Origin: Bacteroides sp. OF04-15BH
Lineage (GTDB): Bacteria; Bacteroidota; Bacteroidia; Bacteroidales; Bacteroidaceae
Direction of reading: 5' to 3'
Length of the DNA: 64,000 nucleotides
NCBI RefSeq assembly: GCF_003477995.1
Contig: NZ_QUEM01000014.1
Span: 1-64,000, forward strand
The number at the start of each line of letters is the position of its first letter. The first letter of the stretch is position 1. The notes beneath the pieces are model-generated. The model had not been told where the DNA came from. It worked only from the letters and a program-made list of their open reading frames with translations, and did not search any database. This document shows, piece after piece, positions 52,497-61,441 of this stretch. The translations under genes were made by a program, and so were the position numbers.

Positions 52497-54107
52497 GTGG
52501 CAGAAACTAAGTACATCTTCGTAACTGGTGGAGTTGCCTCTTCTTTGGGAAAAGGCATTATCTCTTCATCAATTGGTAAACTTTTACAGGCTAGAGGGTA
52601 TAACATTACCATCCAAAAGTTTGACCCGTATATCAACATCGACCCGGGAACACTGAATCCTTACGAGCATGGCGAATGCTATGTTACGGTAGACGGACAG
52701 GAAACTGACCTCGACCTGGGACATTACGAGCGTTTCACCGGTATTCAGACCACCCGTGCCAATAACATCACCACAGGCCGTATCTACCAAAGTGTTATCG
52801 AGAAGGAACGCCGCGGAGATTATTTGGGCAAGACCATCCAGGTGGTTCCTCATATCACAGACGAAATCAAGCGTAACATCAAGCTGATGGGCCAGAAGTA
52901 CAAATTCGACTTCGTGATCACCGAAATCGGAGGTACTGTAGGAGATATCGAATCTCTCCCATTCCTGGAGGCTATTCGTCAGCTTCGTTGGGAATTGGGC
53001 AAGAATGCCATCAACCTGCACTTGACTTACGTTCCTTATCTGGCTGCTGCCGGCGAGTTGAAGACCAAACCGACTCAGACTTCTGTAAAGCAGTTGCAGA
53101 GCTTGGGTATCCAGCCGGATATCCTGGTATTGCGCGCCGAGCACGAACTGAACGCCGGTCTGCGTAAGAAAGTGGCCCACTTCTGTAATGTAGACGAAGA
53201 CGCTGTAATCCAGAGCTTGGATATGCCTTCTATCTACGAAGTACCACTCAGCATGCAGGCTCAGAAGCTGGACGAAATTATTTTGCGCAAGATGGATATG
53301 CCAATCGGAGAAACTCCGGGATTGGGTCCATGGCGTTCTTTCCTGGAGCGTCGCAACAAGGCTACAGAAATTGTCAACATCGCTCTGGTAGGTAAATACG
53401 ATCTGCAGGATGCTTATAAGAGTATTCTGGAATCTTTGGCTCATGCCGGAACCTATAATGACTATAAGGTAAAGACTCACTATGTAAACAGTGAGAAGCT
53501 GACCAAGGAAAACATTGCCGAGGCTCTCGAGGGCATGTCTGGTGTGGTTATCTGTCCGGGATTCGGCCAGAGAGGTATCGAAGGCAAGATCATCGCTGCA
53601 GAATACACCCGTACACACAATATCCCGACCTTCGGTATCTGTCTGGGTATGCAGATGATGGTGATCGAGTTTGCCCGCAATGTATTGGGTTATGCCGATG
53701 CCAACAGCCGCGAAATGGACGAGAAGACTCCGCACAATGTGATCGACATCATGGAGGAGCAGAAGAATATTACACAGATGGGTGGAACCATGCGTCTGGG
53801 TGCTTACGAATGTGAGCTGCGCGAAGGAAGCCGCACCCTGGAAGCTTACGGACAGAAGACCATCTCTGAGCGTCACCGCCACCGTTATGAGTTCAACAAC
53901 CAGTTTACTTCTGAGTTCGAGAACGCCGGTATGCAGTGCGTAGGTATCAATCCGGACAGCAACCTGGTGGAAATCGTAGAAATCCCGAACCTGAACTGGT
54001 ATATCGGTACCCAGTTCCATCCGGAATACAGCAGTACCGTGCTGAAGCCACATCCACTGTTCCTGTCCTTTGTAAAGGCAGCTATTGATTTTAAAAATAA
54101 CCAATAA
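52497..54107 (+). CDS. pyrG: CTP synthase
   Basis: A 536-residue enzyme making CTP from UTP, ATP and glutamine. The N-terminal synthase domain opens KYIFVTGGVASSLGKG and contains the conserved DPYINIDPGTLNPYEHGE. The C-terminal class I glutaminase has the nucleophile in FGICLGMQMM and the His/Glu in QFHPEYSS. The start codon is GTG (52497), needed because this reproduces the family N-terminus AETKYI. yidC follows after 20 nt. Confidence 0.98.
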   Translation: MAETKYIFVTGGVASSLGKGIISSSIGKLLQARGYNITIQKFDPYINIDPGTLNPYEHGECYVTVDGQETDLDLGHYERFTGIQTTRANNITTGRIYQSVIEKERRGDYLGKTIQVVPHITDEIKRNIKLMGQKYKFDFVITEIGGTVGDIESLPFLEAIRQLRWELGKNAINLHLTYVPYLAAAGELKTKPTQTSVKQLQSLGIQPDILVLRAEHELNAGLRKKVAHFCNVDEDAVIQSLDMPSIYEVPLSMQAQKLDEIILRKMDMPIGETPGLGPWRSFLERRNKATEIVNIALVGKYDLQDAYKSILESLAHAGTYNDYKVKTHYVNSEKLTKENIAEALEGMSGVVICPGFGQRGIEGKIIAAEYTRTHNIPTFGICLGMQMMVIEFARNVLGYADANSREMDEKTPHNVIDIMEEQKNITQMGGTMRLGAYECELREGSRTLEAYGQKTISERHRHRYEFNNQFTSEFENAGMQCVGINPDSNLVEIVEIPNLNWYIGTQFHPEYSSTVLKPHPLFLSFVKAAIDFKNNQ

Positions 54108-54127
54108 GCAGATATAGAAAATTTAAA

Positions 54128-56008
54128 ATGGATAAAAATACAATCATCGGTTTCATCCTGATTGCAGGTGTGCTGTTCGGATTCAGCTACTTCAGCCGAC
54201 CAAGCGAGGCTGAAATCCAGCAGATGCAACGACAAGACTCACTCGAAATCGTAGCCAAGCAGCAGGCAGAAGCAGCACAGAAAGCTCAGGAGGCGGCAGC
54301 CATCGCCAAAAAGGCAGAAGCAGCCCTGGACTCTACTTCCCTGTTCTTCAAGAACCGTCAGGGTACCGATCAGAACATCGTATTGCAGAACAATCTGGTA
54401 AAGATCACTTTGGGCACCCGTGGCGGTATGGTCAAGGAAGCCTTGCTCAAGGACTATAAAAACCAGCAGGGAGGACCGGTATGCCTTTTGAATGAAAAGG
54501 ACGCTTCCATGAGCTTTGTCCTGGAAGGCAAAAACGAGAACCTGGACTCTCGCGACTTTTTCTTCACTCCGGTAGCTGCTACCGACAGCAGTGTGACCAT
54601 GCGTCTGGAGAATCAGGACGGAAGCGTGCTGGATCTGGAATACAAACTGCACAGTGACTCTTATATGCTCGACCTGAAGATTGCCTCTTCGGGTCTGGGC
54701 AGATACTTCTCACCGTCAATGAAAACCATCAACCTGTCGTGGTATGACAAGGCCATGCAGCAGGAAAAGGGTTTCGACTTTGAGAACCAATACTCTACCC
54801 TGACCTACAAGATCAAGGATGAGGGTACCGACTATCTGAACGCCAACGAGGACAAGACCGAGGATGTGAAAGAACGTCTGGACTGGGTTGCTTTCAAGAA
54901 CCAGTTCTTCAGCTGTGTGTTCATCGCGCATCAGGACTTTACCGACGCTACTCTCTCCAGCACACCGCAGCCTAAAAACAGTGGTTACCTGAAGGAGTAC
55001 AATGCAGAAATGAAGACTTACTTCGATCCGTCGGGCAGCAAGACAACCGACTTGCAGCTCTATTTCGGTCCGAACAACTACCACATTCTGAGCACGACCA
55101 ATGATTTGAGCCTTAGCGACAAGGATTTGGAAATGCAGGATCTGGTTTACTTGGGCTGGCCGCTCTTCAAGTGGATCAACCGTTTCTTCATCATCTATCT
55201 GTTCGACTGGCTCAACGGTCTGGGCTTGTCTATGGGTATTGTGTTGCTGTTGCTGACCATTATCATCAAGGTTCTGGTTTACCCGACAACACGCAAGTCT
55301 TACATCGCTTCGGCCAAGATGCGCGTTCTGAAGCCGAAAATCGACGCGCTGAACGAAAAATATCCGGACCCGAACGACGCACTGAAGAAACAGCAGGAAA
55401 TGATGCAACTCTACAGCCAGTACGGTGCCAACCCGATGGGCGGCTGTCTGCCGATGCTCATCCAGATGCCGTTCTGGATTGCGCTCTTCAACTTTGTGCC
55501 GAACGCCATTGAGTTGCGCGGAGAAAGCTTCTTGTGGGCCAACGACCTGTCGGCATACGACGACCTGATCCGTTGGGACACTCACATCTGGCTCATCGGT
55601 GATCACATCAGCATCTTCTGCTTGCTGTTCTGTGCCACCAATATCATCAATACCTGGATCAGCACCAAGCAGCAGCAGTCTGCCATGGCTGGTGAACAGG
55701 CGCAGCAGATGAAGATGATGCAGTACATGATGTATTTCATGCCTGTGTTCTTCTTCTTCATGTTCAACAATTACTCTTCAGGACTGAACTATTACTACTT
55801 CCTGTCCAGCTTGACCAGTATCCTGATCATGTGGTATCTCAAGAAGACTACCGATGAGAAGAAACTGCTGGCAAAGATGGAGGCCAAGTATGAAGCCAAC
55901 AAGAAGAATCCGAAAAAGACTTCCGGCTTTGCAGCTCGTCTGGAGGAAATGCAGAAAAAGCAACAGGCTATTCTGGAAGAACAGAAAAGAAGACAGGGAC
56001 AAAAATAA
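54128..56008 (+). CDS. yidC: Membrane protein insertase YidC
   Basis: A 626-residue inner-membrane insertase/chaperone. It has an N-terminal membrane helix (IIGFILIAGVLFGFSYF), a large periplasmic beta-sandwich (about 50-340), and five C-terminal core helices, including MGIVLLLLTIIIKVLVYPTT and PMGGCLPMLIQMPFWIALFN, then YYYFLSSLTSILI near 560. The cytoplasmic tail is lysine-rich (KKTSGFAARLEEMQKKQQAI), which may bind ribosomes. It is in a two-gene unit with pyrG and ends at a strong terminator. Confidence 0.96.
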   Translation: MDKNTIIGFILIAGVLFGFSYFSRPSEAEIQQMQRQDSLEIVAKQQAEAAQKAQEAAAIAKKAEAALDSTSLFFKNRQGTDQNIVLQNNLVKITLGTRGGMVKEALLKDYKNQQGGPVCLLNEKDASMSFVLEGKNENLDSRDFFFTPVAATDSSVTMRLENQDGSVLDLEYKLHSDSYMLDLKIASSGLGRYFSPSMKTINLSWYDKAMQQEKGFDFENQYSTLTYKIKDEGTDYLNANEDKTEDVKERLDWVAFKNQFFSCVFIAHQDFTDATLSSTPQPKNSGYLKEYNAEMKTYFDPSGSKTTDLQLYFGPNNYHILSTTNDLSLSDKDLEMQDLVYLGWPLFKWINRFFIIYLFDWLNGLGLSMGIVLLLLTIIIKVLVYPTTRKSYIASAKMRVLKPKIDALNEKYPDPNDALKKQQEMMQLYSQYGANPMGGCLPMLIQMPFWIALFNFVPNAIELRGESFLWANDLSAYDDLIRWDTHIWLIGDHISIFCLLFCATNIINTWISTKQQQSAMAGEQAQQMKMMQYMMYFMPVFFFFMFNNYSSGLNYYYFLSSLTSILIMWYLKKTTDEKKLLAKMEAKYEANKKNPKKTSGFAARLEEMQKKQQAILEEQKRRQGQK

Positions 56009-56024
56009 AAAGTAATCATTTTAT

Positions 56025-56055
56025 GCCGGACGTGTCTTTTCGCGTCCGGCTTTTT
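56025..56055 (+). terminator. Terminator of yidC
   Basis: GCCGGACG (56025-56032) pairs with CGTCCGGC (56043-56050), followed by five T. Confidence 0.88.
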
Positions 56056-56067
56056 CATATTTATCCT

Positions 56068-58266
56068 ATGAACTTTCTACATATTATGACCACCACTTTG
56101 GCACTGACGGCCGCCGCGCCGCAGCAAAGCCCTGCCGAAACTCCGGTGATCGGCAAGAATGAAATTCAACTGAAAAACGACCGGATGACTCCCGAAACGC
56201 TTTGGGCCATGGGACGCATCGGCGGCATGACCACCTCACCGGACGGCAAGAAGATTGCCTACACCGTGACTTACTACAGTGTGCAGCAGAACAAGAGTCG
56301 CACCCTGATTTATCTGATGAATACCGACGGATCGGACAAACAGCTCTTCACTCAGGGAAATGCCAGCGAGATGGAACCGCAGTTCCTGGCCGACGGCAAG
56401 CATCTGGCTTTCCTGAGCACAGCCAGCGGCAAACCGGAAGTATGGCAGGCCGCTCTCGACGGAAGCGACCGCAAGCAGCTGTCGTTCACCGAGCAGGGAG
56501 TGCAGGGTTTCAAATTCTCTCCCGACAACAAACAGGTGATTCTGGTTCAGGAAGTAGAGACCACCGCTTCCATTGAAAAGACTTACGACGATCTGCCTCT
56601 GACCAGCGGTATGGTCATCACAGACCTGAACTATAAGCACTGGGATCATTATGTGCGCACTATTCCGCATATCTTCCTGGCCAACTTTGACGGAACACGC
56701 ATCTCGGACCAGACTACCGACATTCTGAACGGAGAGCCTTACGAATGTCCGATGCTTCCGTTCGGCGGCAGCGAGCAATTCAACTGGAGTCCCGACAGCA
56801 AGACTATTGTCTATACCTGCCGTAAGAAAACGGGCGTGGATTATGCCATCAGCACCGACAGTGACATCTTCGCCTATGAAGTGAGCACCGGCAAGACTAC
56901 CAACCTGTGCAAGCCCGCCGGTTATCAGGCTCCGAAAACAGATCCGAGTCGTTCGCTGCAGCACCAGGCCGTAAATCAGAATGCCCAGGACTGCAACATG
57001 GGTTACGACACCAATCCGCAATACTCTCCCGACGGTACGAAAGTGGCCTGGCAGAGCATGGAGCGCGACGGTTATGAAAGCGACCGCACCCGTCTGTGTG
57101 TCCTCGACCTGAAGACCGGAAAGAAGACCTATGTGACCGAGTCATTCGAGTCGGGTGTTGACGGATTCAACTGGAGCAAGGACGGCAAGCAGCTTTACTT
57201 TACCGGAGTATGGCACGCCCGCAGCATGGTATATCAGACCGACCTGAAAGGTAATGTACGCGCGCTGACCGAAGGAGATTATGACTACAGCAGTGTGGCC
57301 GACAATGGCGACCAGCTGTTGGTGATGCGTCACAGCCTCAGCGCTCCGGACGACATCTACAGCATCTCCAAAGGCAAGAAGGCCAAGATCACCCAACTGA
57401 CTCAGGAAAACGAGCATATCCTCAAGCAACTCACTTTAGGTGAGGTAAAAGAACGCTGGGTACCGACTTCAGACGGCAAGCAGGAACTCTGCTGGGTGGT
57501 TTATCCGCCACACTTCGATGCCAGCAAGAAATACCCGGTACTGCTCTTCTGCCAGGGCGGTCCGCAGTCACCCGTAAGCCAGTTCTGGAGCTATCGTTGG
57601 AACTTGCAACTCATGGCAGCCAACGACTATATCATCGTGGCTCCTAACCGTCGCGGTCTGCCGGGCTTCGGCATGGAATGGCTGGAAGACATCAGCGGTG
57701 ACTACAGCGGCCAGTGCATGCAGGATTATCTGGATGCCATCGACAATGTTGCTCAGGAACCTTATGCCGACAAAGACCGTATGGGTTGTGTCGGTGCCAG
57801 CTTCGGAGGCTACAGCGTATATTATCTGGCCGGACACCACGACAAGCGTTTCAAGTGCTTCATCGCACACGACGGAATCTTCAATACCCAACAACAGTAT
57901 TACGAAACCGAAGAGATGTGGTTCCCGAACTGGGATCTGGGTGCCGGTCCGTGGCGTAAGGGCATCACCAACCAGGCCAACTCTCCGGAAACAGTAAACG
58001 ACGGACAGAAAGTAAACCCATACACCACCAGTCCGCATCTGTATGTCGACAAATGGGACACTCCGATTCTGTGCATCCACGGCGAGAAGGACTACCGCAT
58101 TCTGAGCGCTCAGGGAGAATCTGCCTTCAAGGCAGCCCGCATGCGCGGCATTCCGGCCGAGCTGCTCATCTTCCCGGATGAGAACCACTGGGTACTGAAA
58201 CCACAGAACGGAATCCTGTGGCAGCGCACCTTCTTCCGTTGGTTGGACCGCTGGTTAAAGAAATAA
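56068..58266 (+). CDS. Secreted S9 prolyl-oligopeptidase family peptidase
   Basis: A 732-residue protein with an N-terminal signal-like stretch (MNFLHIMTTTLALTAAAPQQ). Residues about 40-440 are beta-propeller PD40-like repeats (MEPQFLADGKHLAFLST, QYSPDGTKVAWQSM, FNWSKDGKQLYFT). The C-terminal alpha/beta-hydrolase has Ser578 (GASFGGYS), Asp675 (HGEKDYRI) and His707 (DENHWVLKP). The layout is that of DPP-type or acylaminoacyl peptidases that release dipeptides. I chose 56068 because an upstream in-frame ATG (56023) lies in the yidC terminator hairpin. The transporter next to it may be functionally linked. Confidence 0.92.
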   Translation: MNFLHIMTTTLALTAAAPQQSPAETPVIGKNEIQLKNDRMTPETLWAMGRIGGMTTSPDGKKIAYTVTYYSVQQNKSRTLIYLMNTDGSDKQLFTQGNASEMEPQFLADGKHLAFLSTASGKPEVWQAALDGSDRKQLSFTEQGVQGFKFSPDNKQVILVQEVETTASIEKTYDDLPLTSGMVITDLNYKHWDHYVRTIPHIFLANFDGTRISDQTTDILNGEPYECPMLPFGGSEQFNWSPDSKTIVYTCRKKTGVDYAISTDSDIFAYEVSTGKTTNLCKPAGYQAPKTDPSRSLQHQAVNQNAQDCNMGYDTNPQYSPDGTKVAWQSMERDGYESDRTRLCVLDLKTGKKTYVTESFESGVDGFNWSKDGKQLYFTGVWHARSMVYQTDLKGNVRALTEGDYDYSSVADNGDQLLVMRHSLSAPDDIYSISKGKKAKITQLTQENEHILKQLTLGEVKERWVPTSDGKQELCWVVYPPHFDASKKYPVLLFCQGGPQSPVSQFWSYRWNLQLMAANDYIIVAPNRRGLPGFGMEWLEDISGDYSGQCMQDYLDAIDNVAQEPYADKDRMGCVGASFGGYSVYYLAGHHDKRFKCFIAHDGIFNTQQQYYETEEMWFPNWDLGAGPWRKGITNQANSPETVNDGQKVNPYTTSPHLYVDKWDTPILCIHGEKDYRILSAQGESAFKAARMRGIPAELLIFPDENHWVLKPQNGILWQRTFFRWLDRWLKK

Positions 58267-58294
58267 AAATCAATCACTATCTTAACAAATAAAA

Positions 58295-59671
58295 ATGACA
58301 ACAGTAACACAAAACATTCAGCAAAAACTCAGCGACAGCAAGGCTGCCCGCTGGACCGCCATGGCGATTGTTTCGTTCACCATGATGTGCGGTTATTTCA
58401 TTACCGACGTAATGGCTCCTTTGGAAACTCTGCTTACCCAATCTGTTGCAGAAGGCGGACTGGGCTGGACCAGCGCCGAATATGGTTTCTTCTCCGGAGC
58501 CTACGGTTATATCAACGTATTCCTGCTGATGCTCTTCTTCGGAGGTATCATTCTGGATAAGATGGGCGTGCGCTTCACCGGTGTGATGAGTAGCATTCTG
58601 ATGCTCACCGGAGCGGCCATCAAATGGTATGCGGTATCCCATACTTTCGGCGATGCCACTTTGTTTAACATGCCACTGCAAGTAGCTCTCGCCTCTCTGG
58701 GCTTCGCCATCTTCGGTTGCGGTATGGAGATCACTGGTATCACCGCTTCCAAGGTTATCGCCAAATGGTTTACCGGTCATGAACTGGCGCTGGCCATGGG
58801 TCTGCAGGTTGCCATGGCACGTATCGGAACCGCTGCCGCACTGGCATGCAGTCTGCCATTAGCCAATGCCTACAGCATCTCCACTCCGATTCTTTTGGGT
58901 GTCGTATGCATCTGTGTAGGCTTCCTGGTATATTTGGTATACTGCGTCATGGACCGCAAGTTCGACCAGTCAGTACAGTCATCGGGAGTTGAAGAAAACG
59001 AAGAAGGTTTCCAGATGAGCGATTTGAAAGTAATCTTCAGCAACAAAGGTTTCTGGTTGATTACCCTGCTCTGCCTGATGTTTTATGCCGGTGTGTTCCC
59101 ATTCCTGAAATTCGCGACTAAGATCATGGTTCATAAATATCATGTAGATCAGGATTTGGCCGGTATGATTCCTGCCATGCTGCCATTCGGAACCATCCTG
59201 CTCACTCCGCTGTTCGGTTCTATCTACGACCGTATCGGTAAGGGTGCCACACTGATGATTATCGGTTCAGCCCTGCTGACTCTGGTACACGTACTCTTCG
59301 CCCTACCGATTCTGAACGTATGGTGGTTTGCCATCATCGTGATGATTCTGTTGGGTATTGCCTTCTCATTGGTACCATCAGCCATGTGGCCTTCGGTGCC
59401 GAAAATCATTCCGATGAAGCAGTTAGGTTCTGCCTATGCCATCATTTTCTACATTCAGAACATCGGTCTGTCTATGGTTCCGGTACTGATCGGTTGGGTT
59501 ATCGAGAAGTATGCCACCATCCAGACTGCCGAGGGCGTTACTTATGACTACACCCTGCCGATGGTTATCTTTGCCGTATTCGGCTTCATTGCTATCCTGA
59601 TCGCCATGATGCTGAAGAAAGAAGACGGCATCAAGAACTATGGACTTGAAAAGAGCAACATTCAGAAATAA
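58295..59671 (+). CDS. MFS transporter downstream of the S9 peptidase
   Basis: A 458-residue major facilitator with 12 predicted helices. The N-terminus (ARWTAMAIVSFTMMCGYFIT) and LFGSIYDRIGKG (the A-like loop of the second half) are clear. The beginning resembles, in my memory, MFSD1-like dipeptide carriers, but this is a weak match. It starts 28 nt after the peptidase stop, suggesting a shared unit of peptide breakdown and uptake. A terminator-like hairpin follows at 59686. Confidence 0.88.
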   Translation: MTTVTQNIQQKLSDSKAARWTAMAIVSFTMMCGYFITDVMAPLETLLTQSVAEGGLGWTSAEYGFFSGAYGYINVFLLMLFFGGIILDKMGVRFTGVMSSILMLTGAAIKWYAVSHTFGDATLFNMPLQVALASLGFAIFGCGMEITGITASKVIAKWFTGHELALAMGLQVAMARIGTAAALACSLPLANAYSISTPILLGVVCICVGFLVYLVYCVMDRKFDQSVQSSGVEENEEGFQMSDLKVIFSNKGFWLITLLCLMFYAGVFPFLKFATKIMVHKYHVDQDLAGMIPAMLPFGTILLTPLFGSIYDRIGKGATLMIIGSALLTLVHVLFALPILNVWWFAIIVMILLGIAFSLVPSAMWPSVPKIIPMKQLGSAYAIIFYIQNIGLSMVPVLIGWVIEKYATIQTAEGVTYDYTLPMVIFAVFGFIAILIAMMLKKEDGIKNYGLEKSNIQK

Positions 59672-59685
59672 TGCTCTGAATCTGT

Positions 59686-59729
59686 TTTTACTCACCCGTC
59701 CGTAACAGATTACTGACGGGTGAGTAAAA
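59686..59729 (+). terminator. Perfect 15-bp hairpin after the MFS gene
   Basis: TTTTACTCACCCGTC pairs completely with GACGGGTGAGTAAAA. It is not followed by a T run, so termination efficiency is uncertain. Confidence 0.7.
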
Positions 59730-59730
59730 G

Positions 59731-59885
59731 ATTACTGCCCTGAAAGTAATACACAATCATCGGGGCATAATAAAGGGGATATCAAAACAAAAACGACTAT
59801 TCCCCATAATTACAGATTGTAACAATAATATTAGAAAGGGCCGTATCAAACTCTATATGGAGCAATGATACGGCCCTTTCTTTAG
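59731..59885 (+). ncRNA. Possible structured RNA with three stems
   Basis: No protein gene fits here. Three potential stems follow one another: ATTACT/AGTAAT (59731-59750), GGGGATA/TATTCCCC with one bulge (around 59774-59805), and a perfect 15-bp stem GAAAGGGCCGTATCA/TGATACGGCCCTTTC (59834-59880) followed by TTTAGTCTTTT, a good terminator. No promoter box was found. It could be a small RNA, an attenuator or a second terminator of the upstream MFS gene. The remaining bases to 60112 show nothing else. Confidence 0.3.
59834..59885 (+). terminator. Strong terminator with no assigned gene
   Basis: A perfect 15-bp stem GAAAGGGCCGTATCA/TGATACGGCCCTTTC with a 17-nt loop and T-rich tail. It lies 100 nt after the previous hairpin. 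Confidence 0.8.
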
Positions 59886-60112
59886 TCTTTTAAGGTACTC
59901 AGTTTTCAAATTATAGGTTCATATCTTCAAAAAATGGATTTTGATGATCCTGCTTTTGGAAATAGTCATTATTATTTTACTTCCCCTCTTTCTTCATTAA
60001 ACCTGAAAGCAAATATAAAACAAGAAAAGGCAAATATAAATGAACGGTTTCTCAGAAAAAAGACGGATTTTTGTAAATACAATCTATTCAAAAATCCTCT
60101 AAAACCAGAATC

Positions 60113-61246
60113 ATGAAAAATTACCCTTTCCCATCTAAAAGAAATTTTCTCATCGCCGCATTCTGCCTTTGCGGACTGACCGGTATACAAGCCCAAAACG
60201 AAACAATAAACGAAGAGACAACTGCGGAATTTAAACAAAGGATGGAATGGTTCACCGACGCCAAATTCGGTATGTTCATCCATCTGGGACTCTACAGTTC
60301 TCTAGGCGGAGAATATCAGGGCAAGCAGGCCGAAGGCTATGCCGAATGGATTCAATCTACCCTGGACATTCCTTCTGCCGAATATGCCCTTCTGGCCAAC
60401 AGTTGGAATCCCCGAAATTTTGACGCGGATTTAATTGCACGTACTGCCAAGAAAGCCGGTATGAAATATATCGTAATCACCACCAAGCACCACGAAGGTT
60501 TCTGTCTGTGGAACTCCCGATATACGGATTTTGACATCGCATCCACTCCCATGAAGAGACGCGACATTCTGAAAGAACTGTCCAAAGCCTGCAAGAAACA
60601 GGGCATCCGTTTCGGTACTTACTACAGCATCATCGACTGGCACCATCCGTCGCAAGAAAGAAACAGCAAGGGCAAGGATGCTTGGGGACGATGGGCACAA
60701 ATCAGCATGAAACCGGGACAGAAAGCCGAATACGTCCAATACATGAAACAACAGATCAAGGAACTGATCGACCGGTATGATACCGACATCCTTTGGTTCG
60801 ATGCCGACTGGGTGGACTGGTGGACCTTGGAGGACGGCAAAGAGCTGTATCAGTATATCCGTTCCTTAAAACCTTCCATTCTGATCAACAACCGGGTGGC
60901 CAAGAGAGCGATCTTTAAGAAAGATTTCGGAACTCCGGAACAGGAACATCCCGGAAAATCGCAGGATCACTACTGGGAAGCCTGCTATACGCTCAATGAA
61001 TCCTGGGGATACAAGAAACAGGATCATCAGTGGAAAGATGCGCAAACCGTGGTCAACAAGCTCCAAGACATCAATACCAAAGGTGGAAACCTGCTCTTGA
61101 ATATCGGACCGGACGGAGATGGCAATGTTCCGCAAGAGTCTTTGGACATACTGAATGAAGTAGGAAAAATACGTAACAACGGAAATACATTCGCCAGTAG
61201 CAACGATACGGAGTATTCAACAGCACTTCGTAAGGCATCGGATTGA
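60113..61246 (+). CDS. Secreted alpha-L-fucosidase, GH29
   Basis: A 377-residue protein with a signal peptide (up to about residue 28, GIQAQN). The GH29 barrel reads FTDAKFGMFIHLGLYS, then KYIVITTKHHEGFCLWNS and the nucleophile Asp230 in DILWFDADWVDWW; GNLLLNIGPDGDGNVP is the end of the barrel. It removes fucose from host glycans, probably in the periplasm or outside. The protein ends soon after the barrel and lacks the C-terminal beta-sandwich seen in many members, with an unexpected tail (NGNTFASSNDTEYSTAL). A frameshift near 61170 could explain this, but the downstream frames do not restore family sequence. Confidence 0.88.
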   Translation: MKNYPFPSKRNFLIAAFCLCGLTGIQAQNETINEETTAEFKQRMEWFTDAKFGMFIHLGLYSSLGGEYQGKQAEGYAEWIQSTLDIPSAEYALLANSWNPRNFDADLIARTAKKAGMKYIVITTKHHEGFCLWNSRYTDFDIASTPMKRRDILKELSKACKKQGIRFGTYYSIIDWHHPSQERNSKGKDAWGRWAQISMKPGQKAEYVQYMKQQIKELIDRYDTDILWFDADWVDWWTLEDGKELYQYIRSLKPSILINNRVAKRAIFKKDFGTPEQEHPGKSQDHYWEACYTLNESWGYKKQDHQWKDAQTVVNKLQDINTKGGNLLLNIGPDGDGNVPQESLDILNEVGKIRNNGNTFASSNDTEYSTALRKASD

Positions 61247-61388
61247 AAGAAGCTTTCAACAAGGTGAAGAAACATAGAAAACGCTATGATGGCAACCCTG
61301 TATTCTATTTAAGAGGAGACTTCTCATACTGGAGCAAGTTCTCCGACTTATCAAGCCGGAATTTTCTGACTGTACTTGCAAAAACAGG

Positions 61389-61440
61389 AAAGAGTCGTAT
61401 TCAGCCCATGAAGCCAGAATACGACTCTTTCTTTTGTTTT
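61389..61440. terminator. Bidirectional terminator
   Basis: AAAGAGTCGTATTC pairs perfectly with GAATACGACTCTTT (14 bp), with T-rich tails on both strands. It sits between the convergent fucosidase and sulfatase. Confidence 0.85.
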
Positions 61441-61441
61441 A

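Noticed and set aside
52584..54104. 506-codon open frame on the minus strand opposite pyrG
   Set aside because: It is the antisense shadow of a conserved core gene, rich in His, Leu and Val as expected of reversed codons, with no recognisable domain.
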